A program made the translations under genes and the position numbers. A DNA stretch of 21,788 nt from Nitriliruptoraceae bacterium (GTDB lineage: Bacteria; Actinomycetota; Nitriliruptoria; Nitriliruptorales; Nitriliruptoraceae). Shown piece by piece: positions 7,529 to 15,216 of this stretch (within the stretch, counting starts at the first letter, position 1; the number at the start of each line of letters is the position of its first letter). The notes below the pieces were generated by a model. It made no database searches, was not told where the DNA came from, and saw nothing but the letters and a program-made list of their open reading frames with translations. The DNA is taken from positions 1-21,788 of the forward strand of contig SKTG01000501.1 of the NCBI GenBank assembly GCA_007118045.1, in the 5' to 3' direction.

Positions 7529-8928
7529 TGGAGCGAGCGGGGGCGGAGGGTCTGGTCCTGGGCGTCGATGTCGGCACCACGGAGACCAAGGCCGTCGCGA
7601 CCACCCTCGAGGGGCGGGTGCTCGCGATCGGTCGGGGCGTGACGCCGTGGGACGTCCGCGAGGACGGAGGCGCCGAGGTGGCGCCCGCGGTGCTGCTCGA
7701 CGGGGTGCTCGCCGCATGTGGCCAGGCCGTCGAGCAGGCCAGCGCGGTGCCCGGGGTCGCCGGCACGCTGCCCGTGCGGGCGGTCGGGGTCACCGGGATG
7801 GCCGAGGCCGGGGTGCTCCTCGATCCCACCGGTCGGCCGAGCCAGCTGCCGATCATCGCCTGGTTCGACCCCCGGGGGAGCGCAGAGCTCGCCGAGCTCG
7901 ATGCCGGGTTCGCGGAGGGGTTCCCCGCCCGCACCGGTCTGCCGCTCGGACCCCTCGCCACCTTCGCGAAGCTGCTGTGGATGCGGCGTGAGCACGACCT
8001 CTCGCTGTCCGGTCGCCGCTGGCTCAACGTCCCCGAGTACGTCGTCCACGCTCTCGGCGGCGACGCGGTCGCGGAACCCTCGCTGGCCTCGCGGACCGGC
8101 CTGCTGGACCAGGCGGACCGCACCCCCTTCGAGGAGGCCTTGAGCGTGCTCGGAGCCTCCAGCGAGCTGCTCCCTCCGCTCGTGCCCGCTGGGACGCCCG
8201 TGGGGCACACCGGCCAGGGAGCCCCCGCGTGGTTACGGGGCGCCGTGCTGACGGTGGCCGGTCACGATCATCCGGTCGCCTCGCTGGCGGCGGGTGCCCT
8301 CGGCCCCGACGACGTGTTCGACTCCTGCGGGACGGCGGAGGCGTTCCTGCGCGTCACCGAGCACCGCATCTCCCCGGAGCAGCGCATCGAGCTGAGCACC
8401 CACAACGTCACGCAGGGTGCCCACGTGCTGGTGGGACGCGACCTGCTGCTCGGAGGTACGCGCGGCGGTCTCCTGCTGCGGCGGACGCTGGCGATGCTCG
8501 GCGCGGACGAGCCGGCGGCTCGCGAGGCCCTGGAAGCAGCGTGCCCGCTCGGCGAGGTCAGCCTGCCCGTGCACGTCGAGGGGGGACGGCTGGACGAGCA
8601 GGGACTGTGGCTGCGCATCGACGCCGACGACGTGTCGCCCGCGATGGTGTGGCGGGCGGCGCTCGACGCCGTGGCGGACCAGGCACGCGAGGTGGTACGC
8701 GTCTTCGAGCGGGTGGTCGGTCCGGCGGCTCGGATGGTCGCGGCCGGCGGGTGGACCCGATCGCCGTCCTACCGGGCGGTCAAGGAGCGCACGTTCCCGG
8801 GCGTGACGTTCTCCGACGTCGAGCAGCCCGGTGGGGTGGGTGCGGCCGCGATCGCCAGCTCCGCCGCCGCCGGTGACACACCCACGTCGCTACCGGACAC
8901 GATCGCCCGTTTCGTCGGCACCGGATGA
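7528..8928 (+). CDS. FGGY-family carbohydrate kinase
   Basis: This 466-residue ATP-dependent sugar kinase belongs to the xylulokinase/gluconokinase superfamily. The N-terminal phosphate loop is GVDVGTTETKAV (from residue 12), the expected catalytic base is Asp247 in VAGHDHPVAS, and the C-terminal adenosine motif is MVAAGGWTRSPSYR. The ATG at 7528 overlaps the isomerase stop (TGATG), implying coupled translation. With the PfkB kinase upstream, the locus encodes two sugar kinases of different folds. This fits stepwise formation of a bisphosphate for the LacD-type aldolase, or two parallel entry routes. The substrate (ketohexose, pentulose or other) cannot be read from the sequence. Confidence 0.87.
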   Translation: MERAGAEGLVLGVDVGTTETKAVATTLEGRVLAIGRGVTPWDVREDGGAEVAPAVLLDGVLAACGQAVEQASAVPGVAGTLPVRAVGVTGMAEAGVLLDPTGRPSQLPIIAWFDPRGSAELAELDAGFAEGFPARTGLPLGPLATFAKLLWMRREHDLSLSGRRWLNVPEYVVHALGGDAVAEPSLASRTGLLDQADRTPFEEALSVLGASSELLPPLVPAGTPVGHTGQGAPAWLRGAVLTVAGHDHPVASLAAGALGPDDVFDSCGTAEAFLRVTEHRISPEQRIELSTHNVTQGAHVLVGRDLLLGGTRGGLLLRRTLAMLGADEPAAREALEAACPLGEVSLPVHVEGGRLDEQGLWLRIDADDVSPAMVWRAALDAVADQAREVVRVFERVVGPAARMVAAGGWTRSPSYRAVKERTFPGVTFSDVEQPGGVGAAAIASSAAAGDTPTSLPDTIARFVGTG

Positions 8929-8959
8929 CCGGCCGGTGTGGCCGTCCACCGAGGCGCGG

Positions 8960-10102
8960 TCAGGCCGGACGGGCGACGGCGGTCACCCGGTCGTTGGCGT
9001 CGGAGTCCAACGCGGCGGCGAACAGCTCGTGGCTGGCCAGGGCCTCCCGTGGGGTGGCGCACCCGAAAGCGTCACCGAGCCGCCCCTCCCGTTCGGCGAG
9101 GTAGGACGCCCACATCTGCAGCAGGGCGTCGGTGAAGCCGAACTCGAAGATGCCGCCGGTGATCGTCGGGAAGGCCGATGCATGGCCGGCCTGGAACTGC
9201 TCCCAGACCTGTTCACCCGCGGCACCCACGCGGAAGCGCTCGACGGTCGCGGGATGCCGCGTGGAGAAGGCGACGCCACCCTCCATGCCGAGCACCTCCA
9301 GGCTCCAGGTGTTCATCTGGCCCGGAGCGACGCGCTTGGTCTCCACGGTCAGCGGGAAGGCGCCCGCGTCCGTCTCGACCCGACACGACAGGGTCGCGTT
9401 CTCGTGGGTGTCGCAGACGACGACGTGGCCGCTGGCGTCGGGCCGGGTGGGCATCAGGTCCTGGAGGATCGCCCGGACGGAGGTGGGCGCCCAGCCGAGC
9501 CGGAACGGGACGTGGACGGCATGCATGCCGAGGTCGCCCATGACACCGATGTCACCGCAACGCGCCCGCTGCCGCTTCCAGTTGATCGGCTTGGTCCTCG
9601 ACAGGTCGCTGGAGTGCAGCAACGCTGACCGCACCTCGATGACCTGACCGACGGCGCCGCTGCGGACGTGCTCGATCGCCACCTGCGCACCCGGGAAGAA
9701 CGGCATCTCGCTCGAGCAGCGCACGAACCGGCCCGAGGACTCGACCTCGTCGACGATGTGGCGCGCCGCGTCGAGGTCGATACCGAACGGCTTCTCGGCG
9801 AACAGGTCCTTGCCCGCCGCGAGCACGTCCAGGTAGACGGCTTCGTGCAGGTCGTGCGGCACGGCGGCGTAGACCACCTCGATGTCGCCGCGTTCGAGCA
9901 GTTCCTCGTGGGAGTGGACGGTCGCGACGCCCTGTTCCGCGAACCAGGCCCGTGCGGCGGGGGCGGGGTCGGCGACGGCCACCAGCTCCGGACGGGCGGG
10001 GTGGTCGACCAGTGCCGCCCACCGCCCGAACGCGGCGGCCGCCTCCCGACCCATCAGCCCGCCACCGATGATGCCGACCCGGACCCGCGTCGGCGCGGTC
10101 AC
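8960..10102 (-). CDS. Gfo/Idh/MocA-family NAD(P)-binding protein
   Basis: This 380-residue protein has a Rossmann fold with GIIGGGLMG at residues 10-18, the family motif AEKPFG (residues 102-107) and a second-domain motif GDLGMHAVHVPFR (Asp190, His194). Most relatives are sugar or polyol dehydrogenases, but the superfamily also contains NAD-dependent glycoside hydrolases. The start is GTG at 10102, overlapping the upstream aldolase stop by 4 bp (GTGA), so the two genes form one minus-strand operon that converges on the FGGY kinase. A short inverted repeat (8930-8944) lies between the convergent ends. Role in the sugar locus: oxidation, epimerisation or glycoside cleavage, not decidable here. 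Confidence 0.85.
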   Translation of the reverse strand: MTAPTRVRVGIIGGGLMGREAAAAFGRWAALVDHPARPELVAVADPAPAARAWFAEQGVATVHSHEELLERGDIEVVYAAVPHDLHEAVYLDVLAAGKDLFAEKPFGIDLDAARHIVDEVESSGRFVRCSSEMPFFPGAQVAIEHVRSGAVGQVIEVRSALLHSSDLSRTKPINWKRQRARCGDIGVMGDLGMHAVHVPFRLGWAPTSVRAILQDLMPTRPDASGHVVVCDTHENATLSCRVETDAGAFPLTVETKRVAPGQMNTWSLEVLGMEGGVAFSTRHPATVERFRVGAAGEQVWEQFQAGHASAFPTITGGIFEFGFTDALLQMWASYLAEREGRLGDAFGCATPREALASHELFAAALDSDANDRVTAVARPA

Positions 10103-10941
10103 GCGTTCCCCGGGGCGATCATCGCCGCGGCCTCGTCGACGCTGGTGCCGGTGTGGAGCAGGCTCATCAGTGCCCGGGTCATCCCGGCCGGGTCGGCGTG
10201 CTGGATGATGTTGCGGCCGTAGACGATGCCGCGGGCGCCCGCCTCGAGGACACCTGCCGTGCGAGCCAGCAGCTCGCGGTCCTCGACCCGGCCACCGCCC
10301 CGGATCAGCACGGGGACGTCGCCGGCGATCTCGACCACCCGGGCGATGTCCGCGGGATCGGTCGTGGGGTCGCACTTGATGACGTCGGCTCCGAGCTCCA
10401 CGGCCTGACGGACCAGCGGCACGATCTTCTCCGGGTCGGTGTCCGAGGCGTACCCGCCCCGGCCCGTGGCACCCATCACCAGCGGCTCCACCATCAGGGG
10501 CATGGCGGCCCGCTCCGTCGCCGGCTTGAGCGCGAGCACGTTCTCGATGCAGGCCTCGCGGACGTCGGCGCGGCCGGCCAGGTCGAACAGGTTGACCACG
10601 ACGCAGGTCGCGTCGAGTCGTAGCGCCTGCTCGACCGGTTCGGCGATGAGCCGGCTGAACAACCGATCCGGGAGGGATTCGCCGTAGACGTTGGCGACGT
10701 CGGTCCGAAGGACCAGCGACGGTTTCGTGCGACCAGGGATGCGCTGCAGCAGGGGGGCCTGGCCCACCGTGAGCTGGATCGCGTCGGGTGCCGCCGCGAC
10801 CAGGGTCGCCACGGCGCTCGGCAGGTGTTCGATACCGCGCAGGAACCCGGCCTCGCCGAAGAACCCGTGGTCGATCGCCACGTCGAGGCAGCGGCCGGAA
10901 TCGGGATGGAACAGGCGACCGAGGCGGTATGACGTGCTCAC
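10099..10941 (-). CDS. DhnA/LsrF-type class I aldolase
   Basis: This is a TIM-barrel aldolase of 280 residues in the DeoC/FbaB/LsrF superfamily. The opening VAIDHGFFG (residues 21-29) is typical of the DhnA branch. Lys189 in LGADVIKCDPT is the expected Schiff-base lysine, and the phosphate-binding end is seen in RGGGR and GARGIVYGRNI. The GTG at 10941 is chosen because GAGAGGA precedes it and the family N-terminus fits. Family activities include fructose-bisphosphate cleavage and thiolysis of phosphorylated autoinducer-2; neither is proven here. It is the second aldolase in the locus and of a different subfamily from 3493-4407, so it may handle a different intermediate or a second sugar. Confidence 0.82.
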   Translation of the reverse strand: MSTSYRLGRLFHPDSGRCLDVAIDHGFFGEAGFLRGIEHLPSAVATLVAAAPDAIQLTVGQAPLLQRIPGRTKPSLVLRTDVANVYGESLPDRLFSRLIAEPVEQALRLDATCVVVNLFDLAGRADVREACIENVLALKPATERAAMPLMVEPLVMGATGRGGYASDTDPEKIVPLVRQAVELGADVIKCDPTTDPADIARVVEIAGDVPVLIRGGGRVEDRELLARTAGVLEAGARGIVYGRNIIQHADPAGMTRALMSLLHTGTSVDEAAAMIAPGNA

Positions 10942-11023
10942 GTGGTCCTCTCGAGGTGGTTGGCGGGAGCCTACGACAACGGCGGTGCGCCGGCGGCCTG
11001 GGAGCGACGCGTGGCGCTGTACC

Positions 11024-11500
11024 GTGTCCGGCTTCCCGACGCTCGGACCCGTGGTGACGTACGCGCTGCCCGCCGCGATCTTCGCCGGCACGTTGATCGC
11101 GATCCAGACGGCGATCGTCGGCGCGTTCGCCGAGCGTCTGAACCCGTTCGTCGCCTCGACGTGGGTGCATCTCGGGGGGCTAGTGTTCGCCGCCGTCGGT
11201 GTGCTGGTCGCCCGGCTCGGCTTCCAGACCGACGTCGTGAGGCAGGCACCGTGGGGACTGCTGGCCGGTGTGGCCGGGGTCCTGCTGGTCACCGGGATCG
11301 CCATCGCCGTCGGCGGCATCGGGCTGGCCTCCACCCTGGCGATCGTCACCGGCGTGCAGCTGCTGGTCGGGTTCGGGCTGGAGGCCTCGGGGCTGCTCGG
11401 ACGCACCGTGCCGTTCGATCCCGTGCGGCTCGGGGGAGCGGCGCTGATCGTGCTCGGGGTCTACCTGGTCGCGGGTCGGGGCCCGGGCGTGGGCGCCTGA
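11024..11500 (+). CDS. DMT-superfamily small membrane protein (YdcZ/DUF606-like)
   Basis: This hydrophobic protein of 158 residues has about five predicted membrane segments. The first is around YALPAAIFAGTLIAIQ and the last around LGGAALIVLGVYLVAG. It resembles one repeat of the drug/metabolite transporter superfamily, of the DUF606 type. Proteins of this size usually work as dimers. The start is uncertain: GTG at 11024 gives a natural N-terminus, while GTG at 11051 or 11054 also fits; none has a strong ribosome-binding site. It is divergent from the minus-strand aldolase (82 bp between starts), so a link with the sugar locus is possible but unproven. The transported compound is unknown. Confidence 0.7.
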   Translation: MSGFPTLGPVVTYALPAAIFAGTLIAIQTAIVGAFAERLNPFVASTWVHLGGLVFAAVGVLVARLGFQTDVVRQAPWGLLAGVAGVLLVTGIAIAVGGIGLASTLAIVTGVQLLVGFGLEASGLLGRTVPFDPVRLGGAALIVLGVYLVAGRGPGVGA

Positions 11501-11543
11501 GTCCGGGGCGAGGACGCGGCCGCGGCGGACGAGGCCTCAGCGC

Positions 11544-12215
11544 TCACGCGATCCGCTGCGCCACCAGCAACCCGTCCCGGATGGGCGCGATGGAGCTGAC
11601 GAAGGCCGGGTCGTTGGCGATCTCGCGGGTCATCTCGACGATGTCGCGGGTGACGCCTGCCTGCGCCGCGGCGACGTCCGCGTCCTGGTCGGGCGGGGCG
11701 AGGCCCGCGACGCGGCCGTACCAGAGCACGTTGTCGCAGACGAAGACGCCCCCGACCGGCAGACGCGCCGCCGCGGCCTCCCACGCCGCCGGGTACCCGT
11801 CCTTGTCGATGTCGCAGTAGACGAGGTCGACGCCGCCCTGCACGTCCTCGAAGCGTTCGACGGCGTCCCCGACCCGGTAGTCGACCCGGTCCCACAGTCC
11901 GGCGCGACGCAGGTAGGCCTCGGCACGCTCCGCGTTCGCCTCGTCCCCGTCGATGCACACCACCTCGCCGTCGTCTCCGACGGCCCGGGCGAACCAGTAC
12001 GCCGAGTAGCCGAAGCCGCTGCCGAGCTCCACCACCCGCCGGGCACCCGCCAGGCGTGCCGTCAGCTCCACGAAACGGCCGGCGGCGCGCCCGATGATCG
12101 GGAAGCCGAGCTCGGAGGCCCGCCGCTCCATGTCCACCAGGACCGGATCGCTGAGCTGTGCGGAGACGAGGTCGTCGAGGTAGCCGTCGATCTCTCGGGG
12201 CAGTAGCGGGTCCAC
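11544..12215 (-). CDS. Class I SAM-dependent O-methyltransferase
   Basis: This 223-residue enzyme is of the caffeoyl-CoA/catechol O-methyltransferase type. The SAM-binding motif I is VVELGSGFGYSAYW, followed by GEVVCIDGDEANAERA for the adenosine-binding acidic residue. LVYCDIDKDGYP and GGVFVCDNVLWYGRV match the metal-site region of the family (DxDK...DN). The GTG at 12215 is supported by GGGAG about 7 nt upstream. Relatives methylate catechol-like hydroxyls using divalent metal; the actual acceptor is unknown. It is divergent from the NYN-domain gene (73 bp between starts) and convergent with the DMT-type gene. Confidence 0.88.
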   Translation of the reverse strand: MDPLLPREIDGYLDDLVSAQLSDPVLVDMERRASELGFPIIGRAAGRFVELTARLAGARRVVELGSGFGYSAYWFARAVGDDGEVVCIDGDEANAERAEAYLRRAGLWDRVDYRVGDAVERFEDVQGGVDLVYCDIDKDGYPAAWEAAAARLPVGGVFVCDNVLWYGRVAGLAPPDQDADVAAAQAGVTRDIVEMTREIANDPAFVSSIAPIRDGLLVAQRIA

Positions 12216-12288
12216 GGGCGGCTCCCGGATGGTGATCGCGAGCGCCTACGGTACGCGCCCGGTCACCGACGCCGAGCAGGAGGCACCC

Positions 12289-12882
12289 GTGGGGCGTCAC
12301 GTCCTGGTGTGGGATGCGCCCAACGTCGACATGACGCTGGCGAACATCATCGACGGCAAGCCGACGGTGAAGGAGCGACCCGACCTGGCCGTGCTCGGCA
12401 GCTGGCTCGTCGACCACGCCGAGCCGGAGGACGACGTCGAGGCCTGCGTGTTCATCAACGTCGCGGCCCACGTCGCCGGCCCGTTGCGGGGATGGGTCAT
12501 GTGGCTGCTCGAGCAGGGCTTCCGCGTGTTCGCCAAGCCGAAGCACGGGGAGAGCGACGTCGACGACGACATGCTCGAGCACCTCTGGGAACGCTACGAG
12601 GAGGGTGACCTCGAGGCGGTCTACCTCGGTTCCAACGACGCGCGAGCCTTCGCCGAGCCGTTGGGCCAGCTCGCGGAGCGGGGGCTCGCGGTCACGGCGC
12701 TCGGGTTCGCCGAGTACGCCGGGGGCCTCTCCACGGTGCCAGGTGTCCGGTTCGTCGACCTCGAGACGATCGAGGGGTTGTTCCAGGAGCCGCTGCCGCG
12801 CATCACGCTGGAGACGCTCCCCGAGGAGGGCCGCTGGTTCGAGCCGACCGGCGTGCTCGGCGCCAGCGGTCCGACGTCGTGA
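12289..12882 (+). CDS. NYN-domain (PIN-like) protein, putative ribonuclease
   Basis: This 197-residue protein has the layout of a NYN domain. It has an N-terminal strand with VWDAPNVD (Asp9, Asn12, Asp14), an acidic cluster in GESDVDDDM (Asp90, Asp92-94), and YLGSNDARAF (Asn116, Asp117) where family members carry the S-x-D metal motif. NYN proteins are usually metal-dependent RNA nucleases, so an RNA-processing or decay role is plausible but not shown. The GTG at 12289 is chosen over the in-frame ATG at 12229 because AGGAGG (12278-12283) sits 5 nt upstream of it. The stop overlaps the start of the arginine deiminase gene by 4 bp, placing both in one operon. Confidence 0.75.
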   Translation: MGRHVLVWDAPNVDMTLANIIDGKPTVKERPDLAVLGSWLVDHAEPEDDVEACVFINVAAHVAGPLRGWVMWLLEQGFRVFAKPKHGESDVDDDMLEHLWERYEEGDLEAVYLGSNDARAFAEPLGQLAERGLAVTALGFAEYAGGLSTVPGVRFVDLETIEGLFQEPLPRITLETLPEEGRWFEPTGVLGASGPTS

Positions 12883-14231
12883 CAGCGCCCGCGGACCGGC
12901 GTCCCCGAGGAGCGGGACCCCAGGGTTCCTCCGCGCGCTCGGACGAGCCGAGCGCCGGCAGCGCGGCCGCCGCCTCGGCCGCCGCCGATCGCACCACCAT
13001 GGCGAGCGTCGCGAGCCCCGGAGCCGCCCCCTCGGTGCGCTCGGAGGTCGGGGCCCTGGAGGCGGTGCTGCTGCACCGGCCCGGTCAGGAGCTGACGCGG
13101 ATCACGCCATCGAACAAGGACGAGCTGCTCTTCGACGAGCTGCTGTGGCTCGAGCACGCCCAGGTCGAGCACGATGCGCTCGCCCACGTCCTGCGTTCCT
13201 CCGGCGTCGAGGTGCTCTACGTGGAGGACCTGCTGGCCGAGGTGCTGGCCGACCCCAGCCGCGCCGAGGCGATGGTCGCCCGCCACGTCACGGAGACGGT
13301 GTGCGGACCGCAGGCGGTGGCGCGCGTGCGCGAGCTGCTGCTCGACGGGGGCCCGGGCACCCTGGTCGAGCACCTCATCGCCGGCATCACGCAGGAGGAG
13401 GTCGGGTACGTCGGGGGTCTGGTCTCCGCGGCGTCGTCACCCACCGACCTCCTGCTCGCTCCGGTGCCCAACCTGGTCTTCACGCGTGACGCGTCGGCGT
13501 GGATCGGTCAGGGGGTGGTGCTGTCCCCGATGAACCGTCCGGTGCGGCGCCGGGAGACGGACCTGGTGAGGACCGTCTACCGCGACCACCCCCGCTTCGC
13601 GGATGCGCCCGTGTGGTTCGGTGACGCCCCGCAGGACACCTTCCCCGCGACGTTCGAGGGCGGTGACGTGCTGGTGGTGGGGGAACGCGGCCTGGCCATC
13701 GGGCTCTCGGAACGCACCACGGCCTCCGGGGTGGAGACGCTCGCGGCCCGCCTGTTCCAGGCCGGGGTGGTGGATCGCATCCTCGCGGTGGACCTGCCGA
13801 AGGTCCGCGCCGCGATGCACCTCGACACCGTGGTCACCCAGGTGGACGTGGACACGTTCCTGACCTACCCGAAGATGACCGGCTCCGTACGGTCGTTCCA
13901 GCTCACCCCCGCGAACGGGGGCGCGATGGCCGTGGAGGAGGCCGACACGTTCGCGGCCGGGCTCGCCTGGGCGGCCGGGGTGGAGCACGCGGCGACGATC
14001 GAGCCGGAGCTCGGCTCGATCCGAGCCGAGCGGGAGCAGTGGAACGACGCCAACAACACGCTCGCGTTGCGCCCCGGCGAGGTGATCGCGTACGAGCGCA
14101 ACGTGGCCACGAACGAGATCCTCGACGCCGCTGGCATCGCCGTGCGCACGATCCCGTCGTACGAGCTGCCGCGCGGGCGTGGCGGGCCGCGCTGCATGAG
14201 CTGCCCGGTGCGTCGGGCACCGCTCCCATGA
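12879..14231 (+). CDS. arcA: Arginine deiminase
   Basis: This enzyme hydrolyses L-arginine to citrulline and ammonia in the cytoplasm. The guanidino-modifying fold motifs are present: FTRDASAWI, FEGGDVLVVG, MHLDTVVTQVD (catalytic His) and the C-terminal RGGPRCMSCPV with nucleophile Cys439. The GTG at 12879 overlaps the NYN gene stop and gives 450 residues. Its first 40 residues are low-complexity Ala/Ser/Gly and absent from typical family members. An ATG at 12999 would give a more usual length (410) but lacks a Shine-Dalgarno site, so the start is unsettled. No ornithine carbamoyltransferase, carbamate kinase or arginine/ornithine antiporter gene is nearby, so this is not a complete arginine deiminase operon within the window. 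Confidence 0.92.
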   Translation: MTAPADRRPRGAGPQGSSARSDEPSAGSAAAASAAADRTTMASVASPGAAPSVRSEVGALEAVLLHRPGQELTRITPSNKDELLFDELLWLEHAQVEHDALAHVLRSSGVEVLYVEDLLAEVLADPSRAEAMVARHVTETVCGPQAVARVRELLLDGGPGTLVEHLIAGITQEEVGYVGGLVSAASSPTDLLLAPVPNLVFTRDASAWIGQGVVLSPMNRPVRRRETDLVRTVYRDHPRFADAPVWFGDAPQDTFPATFEGGDVLVVGERGLAIGLSERTTASGVETLAARLFQAGVVDRILAVDLPKVRAAMHLDTVVTQVDVDTFLTYPKMTGSVRSFQLTPANGGAMAVEEADTFAAGLAWAAGVEHAATIEPELGSIRAEREQWNDANNTLALRPGEVIAYERNVATNEILDAAGIAVRTIPSYELPRGRGGPRCMSCPVRRAPLP

Positions 14232-15049
14232 GCGGTACCCCGCCACGGTCCGGATCGGTGCTGACGCTGCGTGGTGTCGGCGTGACGGTGGGCGGCTCGC
14301 CGATCCTCGACGGGGTCGACCTCGAGGTGGCGCCACGGGAACACCTCGCCGTGCTCGGCCCGAACGGCTCCGGCAAGACGACCCTCCTGCGGGTGCTGTC
14401 CACCTACCGCTTCCCCTCGCGCGGGACGGCGACCGTGCTCGGGACCACCTTCGGGCGGGGGGACCTGCGGGAGCTGCGGCCCCGCATCGGGTTCGTCTCC
14501 ACCGCTTTGGACGAGCTCCTGCACGTGCGTTCGATGGCGCTGCCGTTGGTGGCCGCCGCACGCGTGGGCGGGACGCTGCCCCCGCCCCACGTCCTCGACG
14601 ACCCATCCGTGCGCGAGGCCGCCGAGCGGGCGTTGGAGCGGGTCGGCGCCGGGCACCTGGCCGATCGACGCGTGGACACGCTCAGCCAGGGGGAGCGGCA
14701 GCGGGTGCGCATCGCCCGGGCCCTGGCGATCGAGCCGGCGCTGATCCTGCTGGACGAACCCTTCGCCGGCCTCGACCTGGGCGGGCGGGAGTCCCTGCTG
14801 GCCGACCTCGACGCCCTGCTGACCGAACCGGACGGCCCCACGGTCGTGCTGGTCACCCACCACCTCGAGGAACTGCCGACGGGGCTGGTCGGCGGGCTGC
14901 TGCTCCGCGAGGGCCGCGCGGTCGCCCACGGCCCGATCGGTCAGGTGCTGACCGACGAGCTGGTGTCGGCGACGTTCGGTCTCCCGGTCGAGGTGCGCGC
15001 TCGCGACGGGCGATGGAGCGCGACCGTGGCGGCGCCGGCCCCTCGCTGA
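14228..15049 (+). CDS. Orphan ABC transporter ATP-binding protein
   Basis: This 273-residue ATPase has Walker A GPNGSGKT, signature LSQGERQR, Walker B LILLDEPFAGLDL and an H-loop VTHHLEEL. The C-terminal part (AHGPIGQVLTDELVSATFGLPVE-like layout) resembles the metal/siderophore and ModF/YlmA-like ATPases. No permease or binding-protein gene is adjacent, so it either pairs with a transporter elsewhere or works without one. Its ATG overlaps the arginine deiminase stop (ATGA), making it the third gene of the NYN-deiminase-ATPase operon. The 167 bp after it hold GC-rich inverted repeats but no gene. Confidence 0.85.
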   Translation: MSGTPPRSGSVLTLRGVGVTVGGSPILDGVDLEVAPREHLAVLGPNGSGKTTLLRVLSTYRFPSRGTATVLGTTFGRGDLRELRPRIGFVSTALDELLHVRSMALPLVAAARVGGTLPPPHVLDDPSVREAAERALERVGAGHLADRRVDTLSQGERQRVRIARALAIEPALILLDEPFAGLDLGGRESLLADLDALLTEPDGPTVVLVTHHLEELPTGLVGGLLLREGRAVAHGPIGQVLTDELVSATFGLPVEVRARDGRWSATVAAPAPR

Positions 15050-15216
15050 CCCGCCGGGTCCCCGGGGGCCCTCGGGGCGCACGCCGGCCGTCGACGACCA
15101 GGGGGAGCCGGCCATCGCACCCGGTGGACGGGACGGTCCCGGGTGGAGCGGGAGGCGCTCGGGAACCAGCGTGGGCCCGACCGCGTCCTACGGGTCACCA
15201 CCGACGAAGGGTCGAC

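Noticed and set aside
8930..8944. CGGCC-GGTGT-GGCCG inverted repeat between convergent genes as a terminator
   Set aside because: A 5-bp stem alone is too weak to call in DNA of this composition.
12247..12252. TACGGT as a -10 element for the NYN-domain operon
   Set aside because: It fits TANNNT but no -35 element is found at a suitable distance, and the pattern is frequent by chance.
14228..15049. Orphan ATPase as part of the sugar importer
   Set aside because: It is 13 kb from the permease, belongs to a different ATPase subgroup, and the importer already has its own ATPase.
15050..15216. GC-rich inverted repeats as a terminator after the orphan ATPase
   Set aside because: Stems are short (5-6 bp), there is no T-tract, and similar stems occur often in this composition.
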